A stretch of 64,000 nucleotides of DNA from Pseudoalteromonas haloplanktis ATCC 14393 (GCF_000238355.1 NZ_AHCA01000001.1:496001-560000), one strand, 5' to 3'. Shown: positions 8,308 to 15,910, counted from the stretch's first letter. Made by a program: numbers and translations. The notes: generated from the sequence alone by a model not told the origin.

Positions 8308-9004
8308 GAAACGTTAGCATCCATGCATCTTGGCTATTGAATAAGATAGTTTCAGGCGTTTTATTTACCAATGCAATGGCAAATTGGAGACTGATCGGCA
8401 GTAACTGTTTTGTATCTTCTGTTGATTCAAACTCAATTGGCTGAAGTGAAAAATAGCCCTCACCAGGTTTTGCCAATCTCAAGGATAAAGCAACACTATG
8501 ATCAACCTGTAGCTCATCTGCAAAACACTGATATTCTACTGGTAATGCGCGATCAGCATGGCAGAGTATGAGCTGTTCACATTGCTGGGTATATAGGCGC
8601 GCGTAACTATCAAACAAGGTGCTAATGATACTTTCATTACCACAAGCAATAGCATTCATTGCAGCTGTATTATTATTAAGAATAGAAAAAATGCCCACTG
8701 CCGCGTTATGCACACTCAAACCAAACGCTGTGGGTGATAAAGCATCTTGAATACAGATAGCATCAAGCAAGCCTGCGGTTTTTGGAAGGTCACCATGACG
8801 AGATGAAAAGTTAACGGCAAGCGGTTGCTCACCTGCAACCTTGTGCATACAGTGCAAAGCCATTTTCATAAATGGACTTAAACGTCTGCGCTGCATCGGT
8901 GCAACCCAGCTTAAATCTATATCTTGGTAAGGAAGAGATTCGAGTCCACTAATTTGCTGCTCAGGCGCAATCCATACACTAAAATTATCAACAACAAATT
9001 CCAC
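8297..9004 (-). CDS. Short beta-ketoacyl synthase-like protein (ketoacyl-synt_2 type, chain-length-factor-like)
   Basis: 235 aa from GTG 9004. The N-terminus (WVAPMQRRRLSPFMKMALHC) and the segment VNFSSRHGDLPKTAGLLDAI with SPTAFGLSVHNAAVG look like the N-terminal half of a ketosynthase. The catalytic cysteine is missing and the protein is half the usual length. This matches the short family annotated as beta-ketoacyl synthase chain length factor in aryl polyene clusters. It is the first gene of the operon as seen here, preceded by about 107 bases with the dapA terminator-like hairpin. Its exact role is not established. Confidence 0.78.
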   Translation of the reverse strand: MEFVVDNFSVWIAPEQQISGLESLPYQDIDLSWVAPMQRRRLSPFMKMALHCMHKVAGEQPLAVNFSSRHGDLPKTAGLLDAICIQDALSPTAFGLSVHNAAVGIFSILNNNTAAMNAIACGNESIISTLFDSYARLYTQQCEQLILCHADRALPVEYQCFADELQVDHSVALSLRLAKPGEGYFSLQPIEFESTEDTKQLLPISLQFAIALVNKTPETILFNSQDAWMLTFHAG

Positions 9005-9073
9005 AGGCTGAATGGTCTTATTACTCTAAAAGGCGAGCCATTTTACCTATTACTCTACAAAATGCAAAATTTT

Positions 9074-9102
9074 GGTGCTTAACCGTAGATAAATTAAGCA
9101 CC
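9074..9102 (-). terminator. Stem-loop after dapA
   Basis: Nine-base-pair perfect stem, GGTGCTTAA paired with TTAAGCACC, with an 11-base loop. It lies just past the dapA stop and before the aryl polyene operon. The following strand is AAAATTTTG, so the U-run is poor; it may act as a weak terminator or an mRNA-end stabiliser. Confidence 0.55.
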
Positions 9103-9111
9103 CATTCATAT

Positions 9112-10026
9112 TTAGAGTAAAATCACTTCTTGCTCAACAAGCTCAGTGGCATGTTGACCAATAATTTCATGCTCTTCACGTTCATTGATCAAGGTTACTC
9201 CCAGCGCCTGTTGCTGCGCATTCAACGGCACATAAGGAAGCCTAAATACTGGTTTGACTGCACCTGTCATCATCAATGCGGTATTAATCGCAATTGGATT
9301 TGGCTCACAGAATAACCAGTTCATTAATGGCTGTAACGAGCTGTTTAACTCATCATTTTTTGTATCCATTAATTGGCGGAACAAACCAGGAATTAAATTA
9401 GACGTAACCGAGATCACACCATGTGCTTTATAGGTATGACGAGCATCGTGTGCTTCGTCGTCATTACCTGACCAACAGGCAATACCTTGTTGCTCATAAT
9501 GATTAATCCGCTCATTACCACCACACTCTTTAACACCAATAAAGTTCTCGTGTTGTGCTAGAGGTTCAATAATATCAGGTGTTAAATCTTGGCCGGTGCG
9601 CCCTGCTACGTTGTAAATAAACGCAGGACCAATGGCTAACACACGCTTAAAGTGCTCTTTTACACCTGCAATCGACGTACGGCCATAATAGGGGTTAATT
9701 TGCAGTGCTGCATCCATACCGCTGGCAAAGCCATATTCTGTGGCTTTAATTGCTTCGCGCGTATTATTACTGCCTGTATTACCCACAATGATCAGCTTAT
9801 CTGAATACTTATTAACACTGTGCGCGATCAGCATTAAATGCTCTTCCCAGTTCATTAACTGGCCTTCACCTGTAGTGCCACCAACCACAATGCCATCAAC
9901 ACCGGCAGCGATTTGCTGTTCAACTAAAAAGTCATAGGTGGCTAAGTCAATTTCACCACTGGTTAAATACGGTGTTTTAATCGCTGTTATAAGGCTTGCT
10001 TGTTTAATTTGTTCTAGGGTGCGCAT
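9112..10026 (-). CDS. dapA: 4-hydroxy-tetrahydrodipicolinate synthase
   Basis: 304 aa. Condenses pyruvate with aspartate semialdehyde in lysine and peptidoglycan diaminopimelate synthesis. The family landmarks are present: GGTTGEG (Thr51-Thr52 of the pyruvate site), the Tyr in FIYNVAGRTG (Tyr138; most enzymes have a Pro where this one has Ala) and the Schiff-base Lys in IGVKECGG (Lys166). The length is close to the usual 292-300. It is not in a bamC operon but stands alone upstream of the aryl polyene operon, divergent from the DUF6058 gene. A role as a related aldolase of the same family is possible, but all active-site residues fit DapA. Confidence 0.87.
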   Translation of the reverse strand: MRTLEQIKQASLITAIKTPYLTSGEIDLATYDFLVEQQIAAGVDGIVVGGTTGEGQLMNWEEHLMLIAHSVNKYSDKLIIVGNTGSNNTREAIKATEYGFASGMDAALQINPYYGRTSIAGVKEHFKRVLAIGPAFIYNVAGRTGQDLTPDIIEPLAQHENFIGVKECGGNERINHYEQQGIACWSGNDDEAHDARHTYKAHGVISVTSNLIPGLFRQLMDTKNDELNSSLQPLMNWLFCEPNPIAINTALMMTGAVKPVFRLPYVPLNAQQQALGVTLINEREEHEIIGQHATELVEQEVILL

Positions 10027-10197
10027 AAAAAATTATTCTTAAAAAAACTTGCCGTAGTTGTAACATAAAAGTAGCCGTTTTCCGAGTGTTGCGTGGTTAA
10101 TTAATTAAATTACTTGTGTTGTTGAAAGGCTTAGTCCAAAATAAACAACTGTATAAATGAACAGTATATTTATTTTTTAACTTTGAGTGCACTTTAT

Positions 10198-10851
10198 ATG
10201 CGTTTATCACGATTTTTAGCAACCCATTTTTATCACAGCGAAGAGCTATGCCATGCATTAGCGATTGATGAAGATACGCTACTGCATTGGCAAGACAGCG
10301 GATTATTCCCTAAACCCAGTTATTGCATTAAAAATCAATTAAGTTGTAGCTCATTCTCGGGGCTGTATGAATGTGAAGAATACGACGACTACTACCCGCG
10401 CGGCTGTGTAAACTGGGGGCAAGGGCTTGCTAAACAAAAAATAACCTCGTCAAGTCAAGCATTTAGTTTTTTTGCCCAACACTATATGGCCGCACTGAAT
10501 AAACTCGCACAGCAAGGGTTTGAGTTTAATGAAGAACTGTTTGGCAGTGAAATTGAAGAACACTTACAACAAGTGTGGCAACAGTTTTTATGCAGTAAAT
10601 ATGGTGTACTAACACAAAACGGTTTAATTGATGAAATAGCCGCCGTTGATATTGGCCGCTTAGTGGTTGACGACATCACTGAACTGCGCACTAAAGCTAG
10701 CCTAAATCAAGATGAACGCACACGCCTCCACCCCGCCATGAAGCTACTAAACCGCGCACTAAGCCACGGCGCAGAGCACGAAAAACAACATACCCTACGT
10801 GCCCGTTATATCGATGCGCTGGTGCTTAAATATGATTTATCGGTTAAGTGA
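10198..10851 (+). CDS. DUF6058-like protein of unknown function
   Basis: 217 aa from ATG 10198; a TTG at 10183 would add five residues, and neither start has a convincing ribosome site. The N-terminus (FLATHFYHSEELCHALAI, then LLHWQDSGLFPKPSYCI) and the motif YYPRGCVNWG resemble proteins annotated as DUF6058, a family seen mainly in marine gammaproteobacteria. No signal peptide or membrane helix is seen. There are several cysteines in the first third (SYCIKNQLSCSSFSGLYEC). It is divergent from dapA with 156 bases between the two starts. The function is unknown and the family call is from memory of sequence style, so moderate. Confidence 0.6.
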   Translation: MRLSRFLATHFYHSEELCHALAIDEDTLLHWQDSGLFPKPSYCIKNQLSCSSFSGLYECEEYDDYYPRGCVNWGQGLAKQKITSSSQAFSFFAQHYMAALNKLAQQGFEFNEELFGSEIEEHLQQVWQQFLCSKYGVLTQNGLIDEIAAVDIGRLVVDDITELRTKASLNQDERTRLHPAMKLLNRALSHGAEHEKQHTLRARYIDALVLKYDLSVK

Positions 10852-10913
10852 AGAAGGGAAAGGGGCTAGGTTCTAGGTAAAAACCAAAGCATTTCGCCGT
10901 TAAATTTATCACT

Positions 10914-10948
10914 GTAGGTTGTGGTTGAGAGCAACGAAACCCAACGAT
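10914..10948. repeat. Imperfect intergenic palindrome, REP-like
   Basis: GTTGTGGTT and AACCCAAC can pair across a roughly 10-base loop, flanked by GTAG. Similar GTTGGGTTTCG... palindromes are often scattered between genes in proteobacteria. Only one copy is seen in the window. The remainder of 10852-11110 shows no open frame of note. Confidence 0.3.
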
Positions 10949-11113
10949 AAAAAGTTAAAGCAGTAAACCCCAACTAACAATAGAAAAGCCAAAATTCAGC
11001 GCTACGTATAGGGAATGTTTGTAACTTTGCCAGGTAACATTATTAATCGCCGTTTAGGTGTGTTATAAACCACCAAAATGGTGTTCAATAAGTTATAAAG
11101 CACGGAAGTTTTG

Positions 11114-11482
11114 ATGAAAGCCTCAATTATTGAGTTCACAAGTTATAGTGGTAATCAAATACATATTGAATCAATCAACTACGATTTAGACTATTTAAAA
11201 GTAGTTGTTGTCGCTAATTCTAATTTACGAATTGAAATATGTTTTCATCAGCCAATTGGTTTTAGATGTCTCGATGAAGGTGATTTATTAGAGTTTTGGG
11301 CAAGCAATCAAATAACTAGTAATTGGCTTTTACAAATACATGATTCTGGTTGGTTCGCACAAGAAAGTAATCGCGCTGGCTTCTTATCCAAAGGTAATAC
11401 TTTAAGTGAGTATTTGATTAAAGGCAGCAATGAGTGTTTAAATGTTCTAAGCACAGATAAGCCGGTAATAAGTTTGGTATAA
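11114..11482 (+). CDS. Hypothetical protein, 122 aa
   Basis: Not recognised. Starts at ATG 11114; a TTG directly before it extends the frame by one codon. No signal peptide or membrane helix. The N-terminal half is strand-rich (IIEFTSYSGNQIHIESINYDLDYLKVVVV), then there is an acidic stretch and LLEFWASNQ, and a C-terminus rich in Ser and Asn. The composition is AT-rich compared with the dapA and DUF6058 genes. It sits between an intergenic palindrome and the group II intron-like relic, near a toxin-antitoxin pair, so it is probably an accessory gene. There is no clear promoter and no partner gene. Confidence 0.6.
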   Translation: MKASIIEFTSYSGNQIHIESINYDLDYLKVVVVANSNLRIEICFHQPIGFRCLDEGDLLEFWASNQITSNWLLQIHDSGWFAQESNRAGFLSKGNTLSEYLIKGSNECLNVLSTDKPVISLV

Positions 11483-11492
11483 ATGCTTTATA

Positions 11493-11719
11493 ATCGGGTA
11501 GCCGGAGGTCTCTAACCTCCAGCTCCCACACCACCCATCATGCGCTTTTTATTAACAGGAAGTGCGATGGGCAGTTCATCTTCCGTAATGAATATTGCTC
11601 CAAACTTCCCTCAATGATACCAAACCTTGTGAAGCTAAGTGACCACTACTGATGTCATTGTCATCCAGTAGCATATTACAGAGCTTTAGATCCACTATTA
11701 GCTGATAAGTATTTGCCAT
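11493..11719 (-). mobile_element. Probable 3' relic of a group II intron
   Basis: On the minus strand, 11493-11532 reads as a stem AGCTGGAGGT/ACCTCCGGCT ending in CTACCCGAT, preceded by GGTGGTGTGGG. That is the usual look of domain VI and the 3' end of bacterial group II introns. Upstream, CCCATC/GATGGG pair as a degenerate domain V-like hairpin (about 11533-11578). A short open frame (11576-11719) ends in SLREVWSNIHYGR just before it, as an intron reverse transcriptase C-terminus might. No 5' intron end or full reverse transcriptase is present, so this would be a fragment. The assignment is from pattern memory, without a covariance-model search. Confidence 0.4.
11576..11719 (-). pseudogene. 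Short open frame, possible tail of an intron-encoded protein
   Basis: 48 codons from ATG 11719 to TGA 11576. The predicted peptide has LLDDNDISSGHLASQGLVSL in the middle and ends in IHYGR. No ribosome site is seen, and an in-frame stop lies a few codons upstream. Its 5' end overlaps the promoter of the toxin-antitoxin module on the other strand. It may be the decayed C-terminus of the group II intron maturase or a chance frame. Confidence 0.25.
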
Positions 11720-11741
11720 TAGGCGGTAGTGACACTATAGT
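11713..11741 (+). promoter_or_regulatory. Sigma-70-type promoter of the toxin-antitoxin module
   Basis: TTGCCA (11713-11718), exactly 17 bases, then TATAGT (11736-11741). Each hexamer matches the consensus in 5 of 6 positions. It lies 25 bases upstream of the antitoxin start and is overlapped by the tandem operator repeats. Confidence 0.65.
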
Positions 11742-11748
11742 AACACTA
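11727..11748 (+). promoter_or_regulatory. Tandem 11-bp repeats, likely antitoxin operator
   Basis: TAGTGACACTA (11727-11737) is followed without a gap by TAGTAACACTA (11738-11748), 10 of 11 bases identical. The first copy is itself a partial dyad (TAGTG/CACTA). The repeats cover the -10 box, as expected for autorepression by a Phd/YefM antitoxin dimer pair. Confidence 0.55.
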
Positions 11749-11765
11749 TTTAAGTAGGGCATATT

Positions 11766-12023
11766 ATGAGAGTAGAACTAGTAACAACTTTGAAACGTCA
11801 GGCGACTAAGATCTTATCTGAGCTTCACGCTTCTAAAGAGCCTGTACTCATCACTGAACACGGACAACCATCTGCATACCTTGTCGATGTTGATGATTTT
11901 GAATTCATGCAAAGACGTATGCAAATTCTAGAGGCTTTAGCGAAAGGTGAAACAGCAATAAGTCGTGGGGAAACACTCTCTAATATTGACGCTAAAGAGA
12001 AAATGAATAAATGGCTGAAATAG
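11766..12023 (+). CDS. Phd/YefM-family antitoxin
   Basis: 85 aa. The N-terminal fold matches Phd/YefM antitoxins: VELVTTLKRQATKILSELHA, then EPVLITEHGQPSAYLVDVDDFE, whose hydrophobic-Hyp-G-x-P/S-A-x-L pattern is diagnostic. A helical, charged C-terminus (MNKWLK) would wrap the toxin. The start at ATG 11766 sits 25 bases after a good promoter with tandem operator repeats. The 3' end overlaps the toxin gene by 13 bases, typical of translational coupling. Role: bind the toxin and repress the operon. The module lies beside a mobile-element relic, consistent with horizontal acquisition. Confidence 0.9.
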   Translation: MRVELVTTLKRQATKILSELHASKEPVLITEHGQPSAYLVDVDDFEFMQRRMQILEALAKGETAISRGETLSNIDAKEKMNKWLK

Positions 12024-12310
12024 TTTGGACAAACCCCGCTTTAGAAGATCTAAACGATATTGCTGAGTATATTGCTTTAAGTAATTTGCAATCAGCAAAA
12101 AAATTGGTGGTAGAAATATTTGAAAAAATTGAACGCCTTGAAAGCTTTCCTGAATCAGGCAAAAAACCAATTGAATTAGCTAGTTTAAATTACCGTGAAA
12201 TAGTGGTTAACCCTTGTCGCATATTTTATAAAATAGACAACGATAAAGTTATAATTTTACACGTAATGAGACAAGAACGAGAATTACGAAAATTCTTGTT
12301 ATTAGCGTAA
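12011..12310 (+). CDS. ParE/RelE-superfamily toxin
   Basis: 99 aa. ParE-like features: VWTNPALEDLNDIAEYIAL at the N-terminus, a long helix (SAKKLVVEIFEKIERLESFPESGKKP) and the beta-sheet YREIVVNPCRIFYKID followed by VIILHVMRQERELRK. The R-x-x-Y-x-I-type pattern and the F-P-x-x-G turn are typical of ParE/RelE. ParE members poison gyrase and RelE members cut mRNA; the sequence places it closer to ParE, but the target is not proven. It overlaps the antitoxin frame by 13 bases. No later gene continues the operon. Confidence 0.88.
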   Translation: MAEIVWTNPALEDLNDIAEYIALSNLQSAKKLVVEIFEKIERLESFPESGKKPIELASLNYREIVVNPCRIFYKIDNDKVIILHVMRQERELRKFLLLA

Positions 12311-12517
12311 TATACAACTACCTCATATAAGCCAATCCTTGCAATTTCTATCAGGTGCGTTGGCAATAACTTAAATACCAGCCTGCTTTAGCTGATCTTT
12401 AGTAAGCTTTTTAGAATTTGGCATTACCCTAAAATCGTCACTTTTCAGAACCGGTGAAAACGACCACTTTATTTTGAGGTTTTCAGTCAGGCCAGCTTGC
12501 TGAGTGCTATCAAAGCG

Positions 12518-12546
12518 TATTAAAAAAGCCTCGAATGAGGCTTTCA
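12518..12546 (-). terminator. Rho-independent terminator of the lipoprotein gene
   Basis: On the minus strand AAAGCCTC, a short loop ATTC and GAGGCTTTTTT give a compact G+C stem and U-run about 10 bases after the stop at 12555. The stretch 12311-12517 holds no supported gene. Confidence 0.8.
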
Positions 12547-12554
12547 GATAATGG

Positions 12555-12797
12555 TTAACGACGTCTAGGTTGTGGACGTGGTTGAGGGCGAGGTCTTGAA
12601 TGTACTGGGGGTCTCACCACTGTGACATTATTATAACGTGGGTAGCCTGCGCCATAATACATAGGGTAGCCATAGCCTGCGCCATACCCTACACCATAAC
12701 TCACAGAACCACTGACTTGGGTGTTTTCACAACCGGCAAGGTTTGCTGTAAGTAAGATGGTAGCTGCACTGATCAACGCAATTTTTAAACGTTTCAT
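12555..12797 (-). CDS. Small Gly/Tyr-rich lipoprotein
   Basis: 80 aa. Signal sequence with lipobox L-A-G-C near residue 23, so the mature protein is a lipoprotein of about 57 residues. The mature part is a Gly-Tyr repeat (GYGAGYGYPMYYGAGYPRYN) followed by a Pro-Arg tail with the alternating pattern PRPQPRPQPRRR. No catalytic motif. Its ATG shares one base with the stop of the VOC gene (TAATG), so it is translated from the same message. The function is unknown; a disordered, basic surface anchor is a guess. Confidence 0.75.
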   Translation of the reverse strand: MKRLKIALISAATILLTANLAGCENTQVSGSVSYGVGYGAGYGYPMYYGAGYPRYNNVTVVRPPVHSRPRPQPRPQPRRR

Positions 12798-13645
12798 TAT
12801 TTTGCCTCCTGTTCAGTGATACCTAAAATTGCACCATTGGGGTCAGAAATAATGGCTAATAGTTCACCTTTTGGTTGGTAAACAATGGTTGCACCTTGTG
12901 CGGTTGCTTTTGCTAATACACTTGCTAAGTCAGTTACTGCTACAAAGTTTACCCATTTATCTCGTTGTTCAACTGAGGCGGGTAGTTTTACGATACTTGC
13001 CCTTAGCGCTTGTTGTTTTACTAAGTAAAAACTATCTTGGCTATTTGCCACTTGCTCGGTGCTGTAACCAAAGTTTTTATAAAACTCAACAGCTTGTTGA
13101 GGATTAACACTAAACAACTGTGCCCAATCCCACTTTTTAGCAATACTTTGGTGTGCTGTGTTGTTTTCGTCTAAATCAAGAAACGCGATAATAGCGCCTT
13201 GAGGGTCGGCAATCACAGCACGTTTACCATATAAAGCAAAGTCATGAGGTGGAAAAATAATAGACGCATTATGCGCAACAGCATCATCTACACTTTGTTG
13301 AACATTGCTGGTTGCAACACTGCCGATCCACAAAGCGTTTTCGCTTTTGTTATCTTGCGCTGGACGTTCAATAACACCTGCAATCGGTTGCTTACCGTCA
13401 TAAAGTAAATGATAACGGCTATTTTGTTCGGTAAAGTCTTTAACAGACCAGCCGAAGGTAGTGGTGTAAAAGTCTAACGATTTTTGTACATTGCCAGTAT
13501 ACAAGTCAGCCCACACAACCTTCCCCTGGGAGCTTTGCTCAACAGTTATTGGTGTAGTGACCTGTGTTTCGGCCAGTGAACTAATACTATTAAATGACAG
13601 TAAGGGAAATAAAACAGCTAAACAGTACGTGCTAATTGGTTTCAT
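12797..13645 (-). CDS. Exported VOC (glyoxalase/bleomycin-resistance fold) family protein
   Basis: 282 aa from ATG 13645, preceded by AAGGA at about 10 bases; a TTG at 13666 would add seven residues. An N-terminal signal peptide (CLAVLFPLLSFNSISSLAE) is followed by two VOC modules: WADLYTGNVQKSLDFYTTTFGW near residue 45 and WAQLFSVNPQQAVEFYKNFGY near 170, each with a D/N-P-x-G-A element at its end. The family covers metal-dependent isomerases, dioxygenases and binding proteins; without clear metal ligands its reaction is not assignable. Export to the periplasm is unusual for the fold. It is coupled to the lipoprotein gene. Confidence 0.8.
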   Translation of the reverse strand: MKPISTYCLAVLFPLLSFNSISSLAETQVTTPITVEQSSQGKVVWADLYTGNVQKSLDFYTTTFGWSVKDFTEQNSRYHLLYDGKQPIAGVIERPAQDNKSENALWIGSVATSNVQQSVDDAVAHNASIIFPPHDFALYGKRAVIADPQGAIIAFLDLDENNTAHQSIAKKWDWAQLFSVNPQQAVEFYKNFGYSTEQVANSQDSFYLVKQQALRASIVKLPASVEQRDKWVNFVAVTDLASVLAKATAQGATIVYQPKGELLAIISDPNGAILGITEQEAK

Positions 13646-13741
13646 AAATAAATCATCCTTTTTCAATGATTCTACGTTATTTAAACTGCAAGTCTATAAG
13701 TGATTGAGTTTTATTCAATTTAATATACGGCACATACAAGG

Positions 13742-14035
13742 CTAGTTAACAACTGCTTTTATTTTCCCAAAGTATGCTAATAGCATTGCTAATGCACTGG
13801 CAATAAGACTGGCCGTGGCAAAGAAATACACTAAGCCTAATGCACTGCCCCACGTATAAATTGCGCTAGTGATGGCAACGATAAGCACAGCAAAACCCAT
13901 AAACTTTAATAGCCTAGTAGTTTGCCTTGTTGCCCGCTTCGTTTGGCCAAATACATCATTATAATGGCGTTGCAGTGATAAGCTTAGCAATATAAAGCCT
14001 AACAATTGCAGCAGTACTTGCAGTAATATCAACAT
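13742..14035 (-). CDS. DUF3325-like membrane protein
   Basis: 97 aa with three hydrophobic segments (about 1-18, 44-64, 68-88) around a basic loop (RHYNDVFGQTKRATRQTTR). This is the look of the DUF3325 proteins that follow PepSY-type ferrisiderophore reductase genes. It starts two bases after the PepSY stop and closes the iron-uptake operon. The function is unknown; a helper subunit for the PepSY protein is likely from context. Confidence 0.7.
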   Translation of the reverse strand: MLILLQVLLQLLGFILLSLSLQRHYNDVFGQTKRATRQTTRLLKFMGFAVLIVAITSAIYTWGSALGLVYFFATASLIASALAMLLAYFGKIKAVVN

Positions 14036-14037
14036 CG

Positions 14038-15609
14038 CTAAACTCCATTTGCAGTTTGTTTTATAAGCGGATTAAAGGCATCTATACCGCTGCGTTTTTG
14101 CAACACAACAGCGGCAACAGCAAAGCCACCTGCAATTAACAGCATCGTTAAGTCAAACCCCAGCATTAACCAATCGTTATTGTGCAAGCTTGCTAACATA
14201 CTGTGCTTAGTTGTCAGCATATTCACCAGTGGTATCAAGGCATAGGCCGCAGCTGCTAACCAGAGCATATTTTGCCAGGCTTTTTCAGCCACTCGTGCCA
14301 AGCAAAAACAGCAACACAGTGCAAACACTATAAATAAGCTGTGCATTTCCCAATGGGCACGACTGGCCATTTCAATGGGTAATAAACGGTTTGCCCAAAA
14401 GTAAGCGGCTATGGCTATGGGTAGGCCAACAACCACTGCGGCGTTGAGTTTGTCTATCACATTGATAAACCTAGATTGCTGTTTTTTACGTTTTTGCACC
14501 CAAATAATCATTCCAGTTGCAATCATTCCTGCTCCTAACAAGCCTGATAAAAAATACAGCCATCTTAAGTAGATGTCAGCAAACAAGCCTTCATGCAAAT
14601 GCTCCAACACATCATAAACCTCTGCTGCACTGTATTTTTTTCCTGTAGCTTGTTCTATTTGAACTTGCCCGCCGACAGCGCGATAAGTAATAAGCGTCGC
14701 AAACTCGATGCCCTGCTGGGCATCAAACCACACTTCAAACCCTGGTTGCTCCGTGTTACGGTCTACCAACCCTAAGTAACTTACAGCCTGATCCTTAAAA
14801 CGTGATTTCGCATCAATTAATGCGGTTTCAAGTGATAAGTTCGCAGCAGGTAACGCTATAAATTGCGTTGTTATGTTTTCTGCTTGCGTTTCATCATATA
14901 ACTGGCGGTGCATTTTTTGGCCTTCGCCATAGGTTGCATCCACCACCGGCGCGAATGACACGCCCATCAATAAAATAAGCCCACTGTATGTAATCATTAA
15001 ATGAAAAGGCAGTGGTAACACACTAAAAACATTATGAATATCGAGCCAGCTTCGCAGTCCTTTATTGGCACGAAAAGTAAAAAACTCAATAAATATTTTT
15101 TTATGAATAATCACCCCAGTGACTAAACCAATAAGCATGAGCATAGTTGCTAAACTAGTGACCAAATACCCGACAAAAATCGGCACGTAATGTAAGTTAT
15201 AGTGCAATCGGTATAAGGTTTCGCCACCACTGGTTTCTCTGGTTGTTATCAGTTCCCCCGAACTAGGGGCAAGGTTTTTTTCATGCCACTGTCTTCGCGT
15301 TCCAGTCTCTTTATTGGCGGGTTGCAACCATGAGATATCAATATATGGATCACGTGCTGATGGGTAACTAATGTACCACTGTGCGCCGTCTGCTGCATGC
15401 GTTGTGAGTTGTTGTTGTGCCGTTTTAAGTATTGTTAAGTCATCAATGGGTTCATTGACAATGGCTATTTCGGGTTTCATCCAACGGTCTATTTCATTTT
15501 CAAAATAGCCTACAGTGCCCGTTACAAAAATAAAAAACAGTAACCAAGCAAATGCAAAGCCCGACCACGTGTGTAGCCAGCTCATGGATTGTCTAAATCG
15601 AGGTTTCAT
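14038..15609 (-). CDS. PepSY-associated membrane protein, probable ferric-siderophore/heme reductase-type
   Basis: 523 aa from ATG 15609 (MKPRFRQSMSWLHTWSG); an upstream frame reaches 15711 but overlaps the DUF3649 gene, so it is rejected. PepSY TM proteins (FoxB, PiuB type) have the N-terminal RxxxxWLHTWxG helix seen here, then a periplasmic PepSY region, a second helix pair, and a cytoplasm-side VxxxLHEGLF block followed by more helices; all are visible. Conserved histidines inside helices (WLHTWSG, LHYNLHYVP, DIHNVFSVLPLPFH) could ligate heme. It starts one base after the DUF3649 stop. Likely role: release iron from an imported siderophore at the inner membrane. Confidence 0.85.
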   Translation of the reverse strand: MKPRFRQSMSWLHTWSGFAFAWLLFFIFVTGTVGYFENEIDRWMKPEIAIVNEPIDDLTILKTAQQQLTTHAADGAQWYISYPSARDPYIDISWLQPANKETGTRRQWHEKNLAPSSGELITTRETSGGETLYRLHYNLHYVPIFVGYLVTSLATMLMLIGLVTGVIIHKKIFIEFFTFRANKGLRSWLDIHNVFSVLPLPFHLMITYSGLILLMGVSFAPVVDATYGEGQKMHRQLYDETQAENITTQFIALPAANLSLETALIDAKSRFKDQAVSYLGLVDRNTEQPGFEVWFDAQQGIEFATLITYRAVGGQVQIEQATGKKYSAAEVYDVLEHLHEGLFADIYLRWLYFLSGLLGAGMIATGMIIWVQKRKKQQSRFINVIDKLNAAVVVGLPIAIAAYFWANRLLPIEMASRAHWEMHSLFIVFALCCCFCLARVAEKAWQNMLWLAAAAYALIPLVNMLTTKHSMLASLHNNDWLMLGFDLTMLLIAGGFAVAAVVLQKRSGIDAFNPLIKQTANGV

Positions 15610-15610
15610 A

Positions 15611-15901
15611 CTACTGCGGCCCCTGCAAATAGTAATTAAATAAGTGAAGTAAAATACATAAACCACATACAACAACAAAAACACGTAATGTTGTTTTAGT
15701 GGCAAATACAAATAACACGGTGATAAGGTAAAAAATAAAGCTAAGCATTAACCCAGTAATAATGCTGTTTGTTTTGTCGCTTAATAGGTGGTTTCCTATC
15801 AGTATAGCGCTGAGCATTGCTACAAAATACCCGCCGATTAACGCAATAAGCACGCGAATAGTTACATCAATTGCAGTGAGGTGTTTTTTTGTCAGATTCA
15901 T
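15611..15901 (-). CDS. DUF3649-like inner-membrane protein
   Basis: 96 aa with three hydrophobic segments (about 13-33, 47-66, 73-91). Its size and its position between a TonB-dependent receptor and a PepSY protein match DUF3649, annotated as an iron-uptake helper. It starts 46 bases after the receptor stop, across a strong hairpin, and ends one base before the PepSY start. The function is unproven. Confidence 0.68.
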   Translation of the reverse strand: MNLTKKHLTAIDVTIRVLIALIGGYFVAMLSAILIGNHLLSDKTNSIITGLMLSFIFYLITVLFVFATKTTLRVFVVVCGLCILLHLFNYYLQGPQ

Positions 15902-15910
15902 TGATAAGCG

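Noticed and set aside
11035-11110. Integron attC-like site before the small orphan gene
   Set aside because: GTTATAA-type repeats occur but the GTTRRRY/RYYYAAC core pair is not present.
12311-12517. A 30-50 codon minus-strand frame ending in SKKLTKDQLKQAGI near 12373
   Set aside because: Continues in another frame into the lipoprotein gene and through its terminator; no start with a ribosome site. May be a decayed fragment but cannot be supported.
14038-15711. Longer start of the PepSY protein (557 aa) and of the first halogenase (544 aa)
   Set aside because: The extensions run through neighbouring genes or a terminator; the internal ATG starts (15609, 41966) match the family ends.
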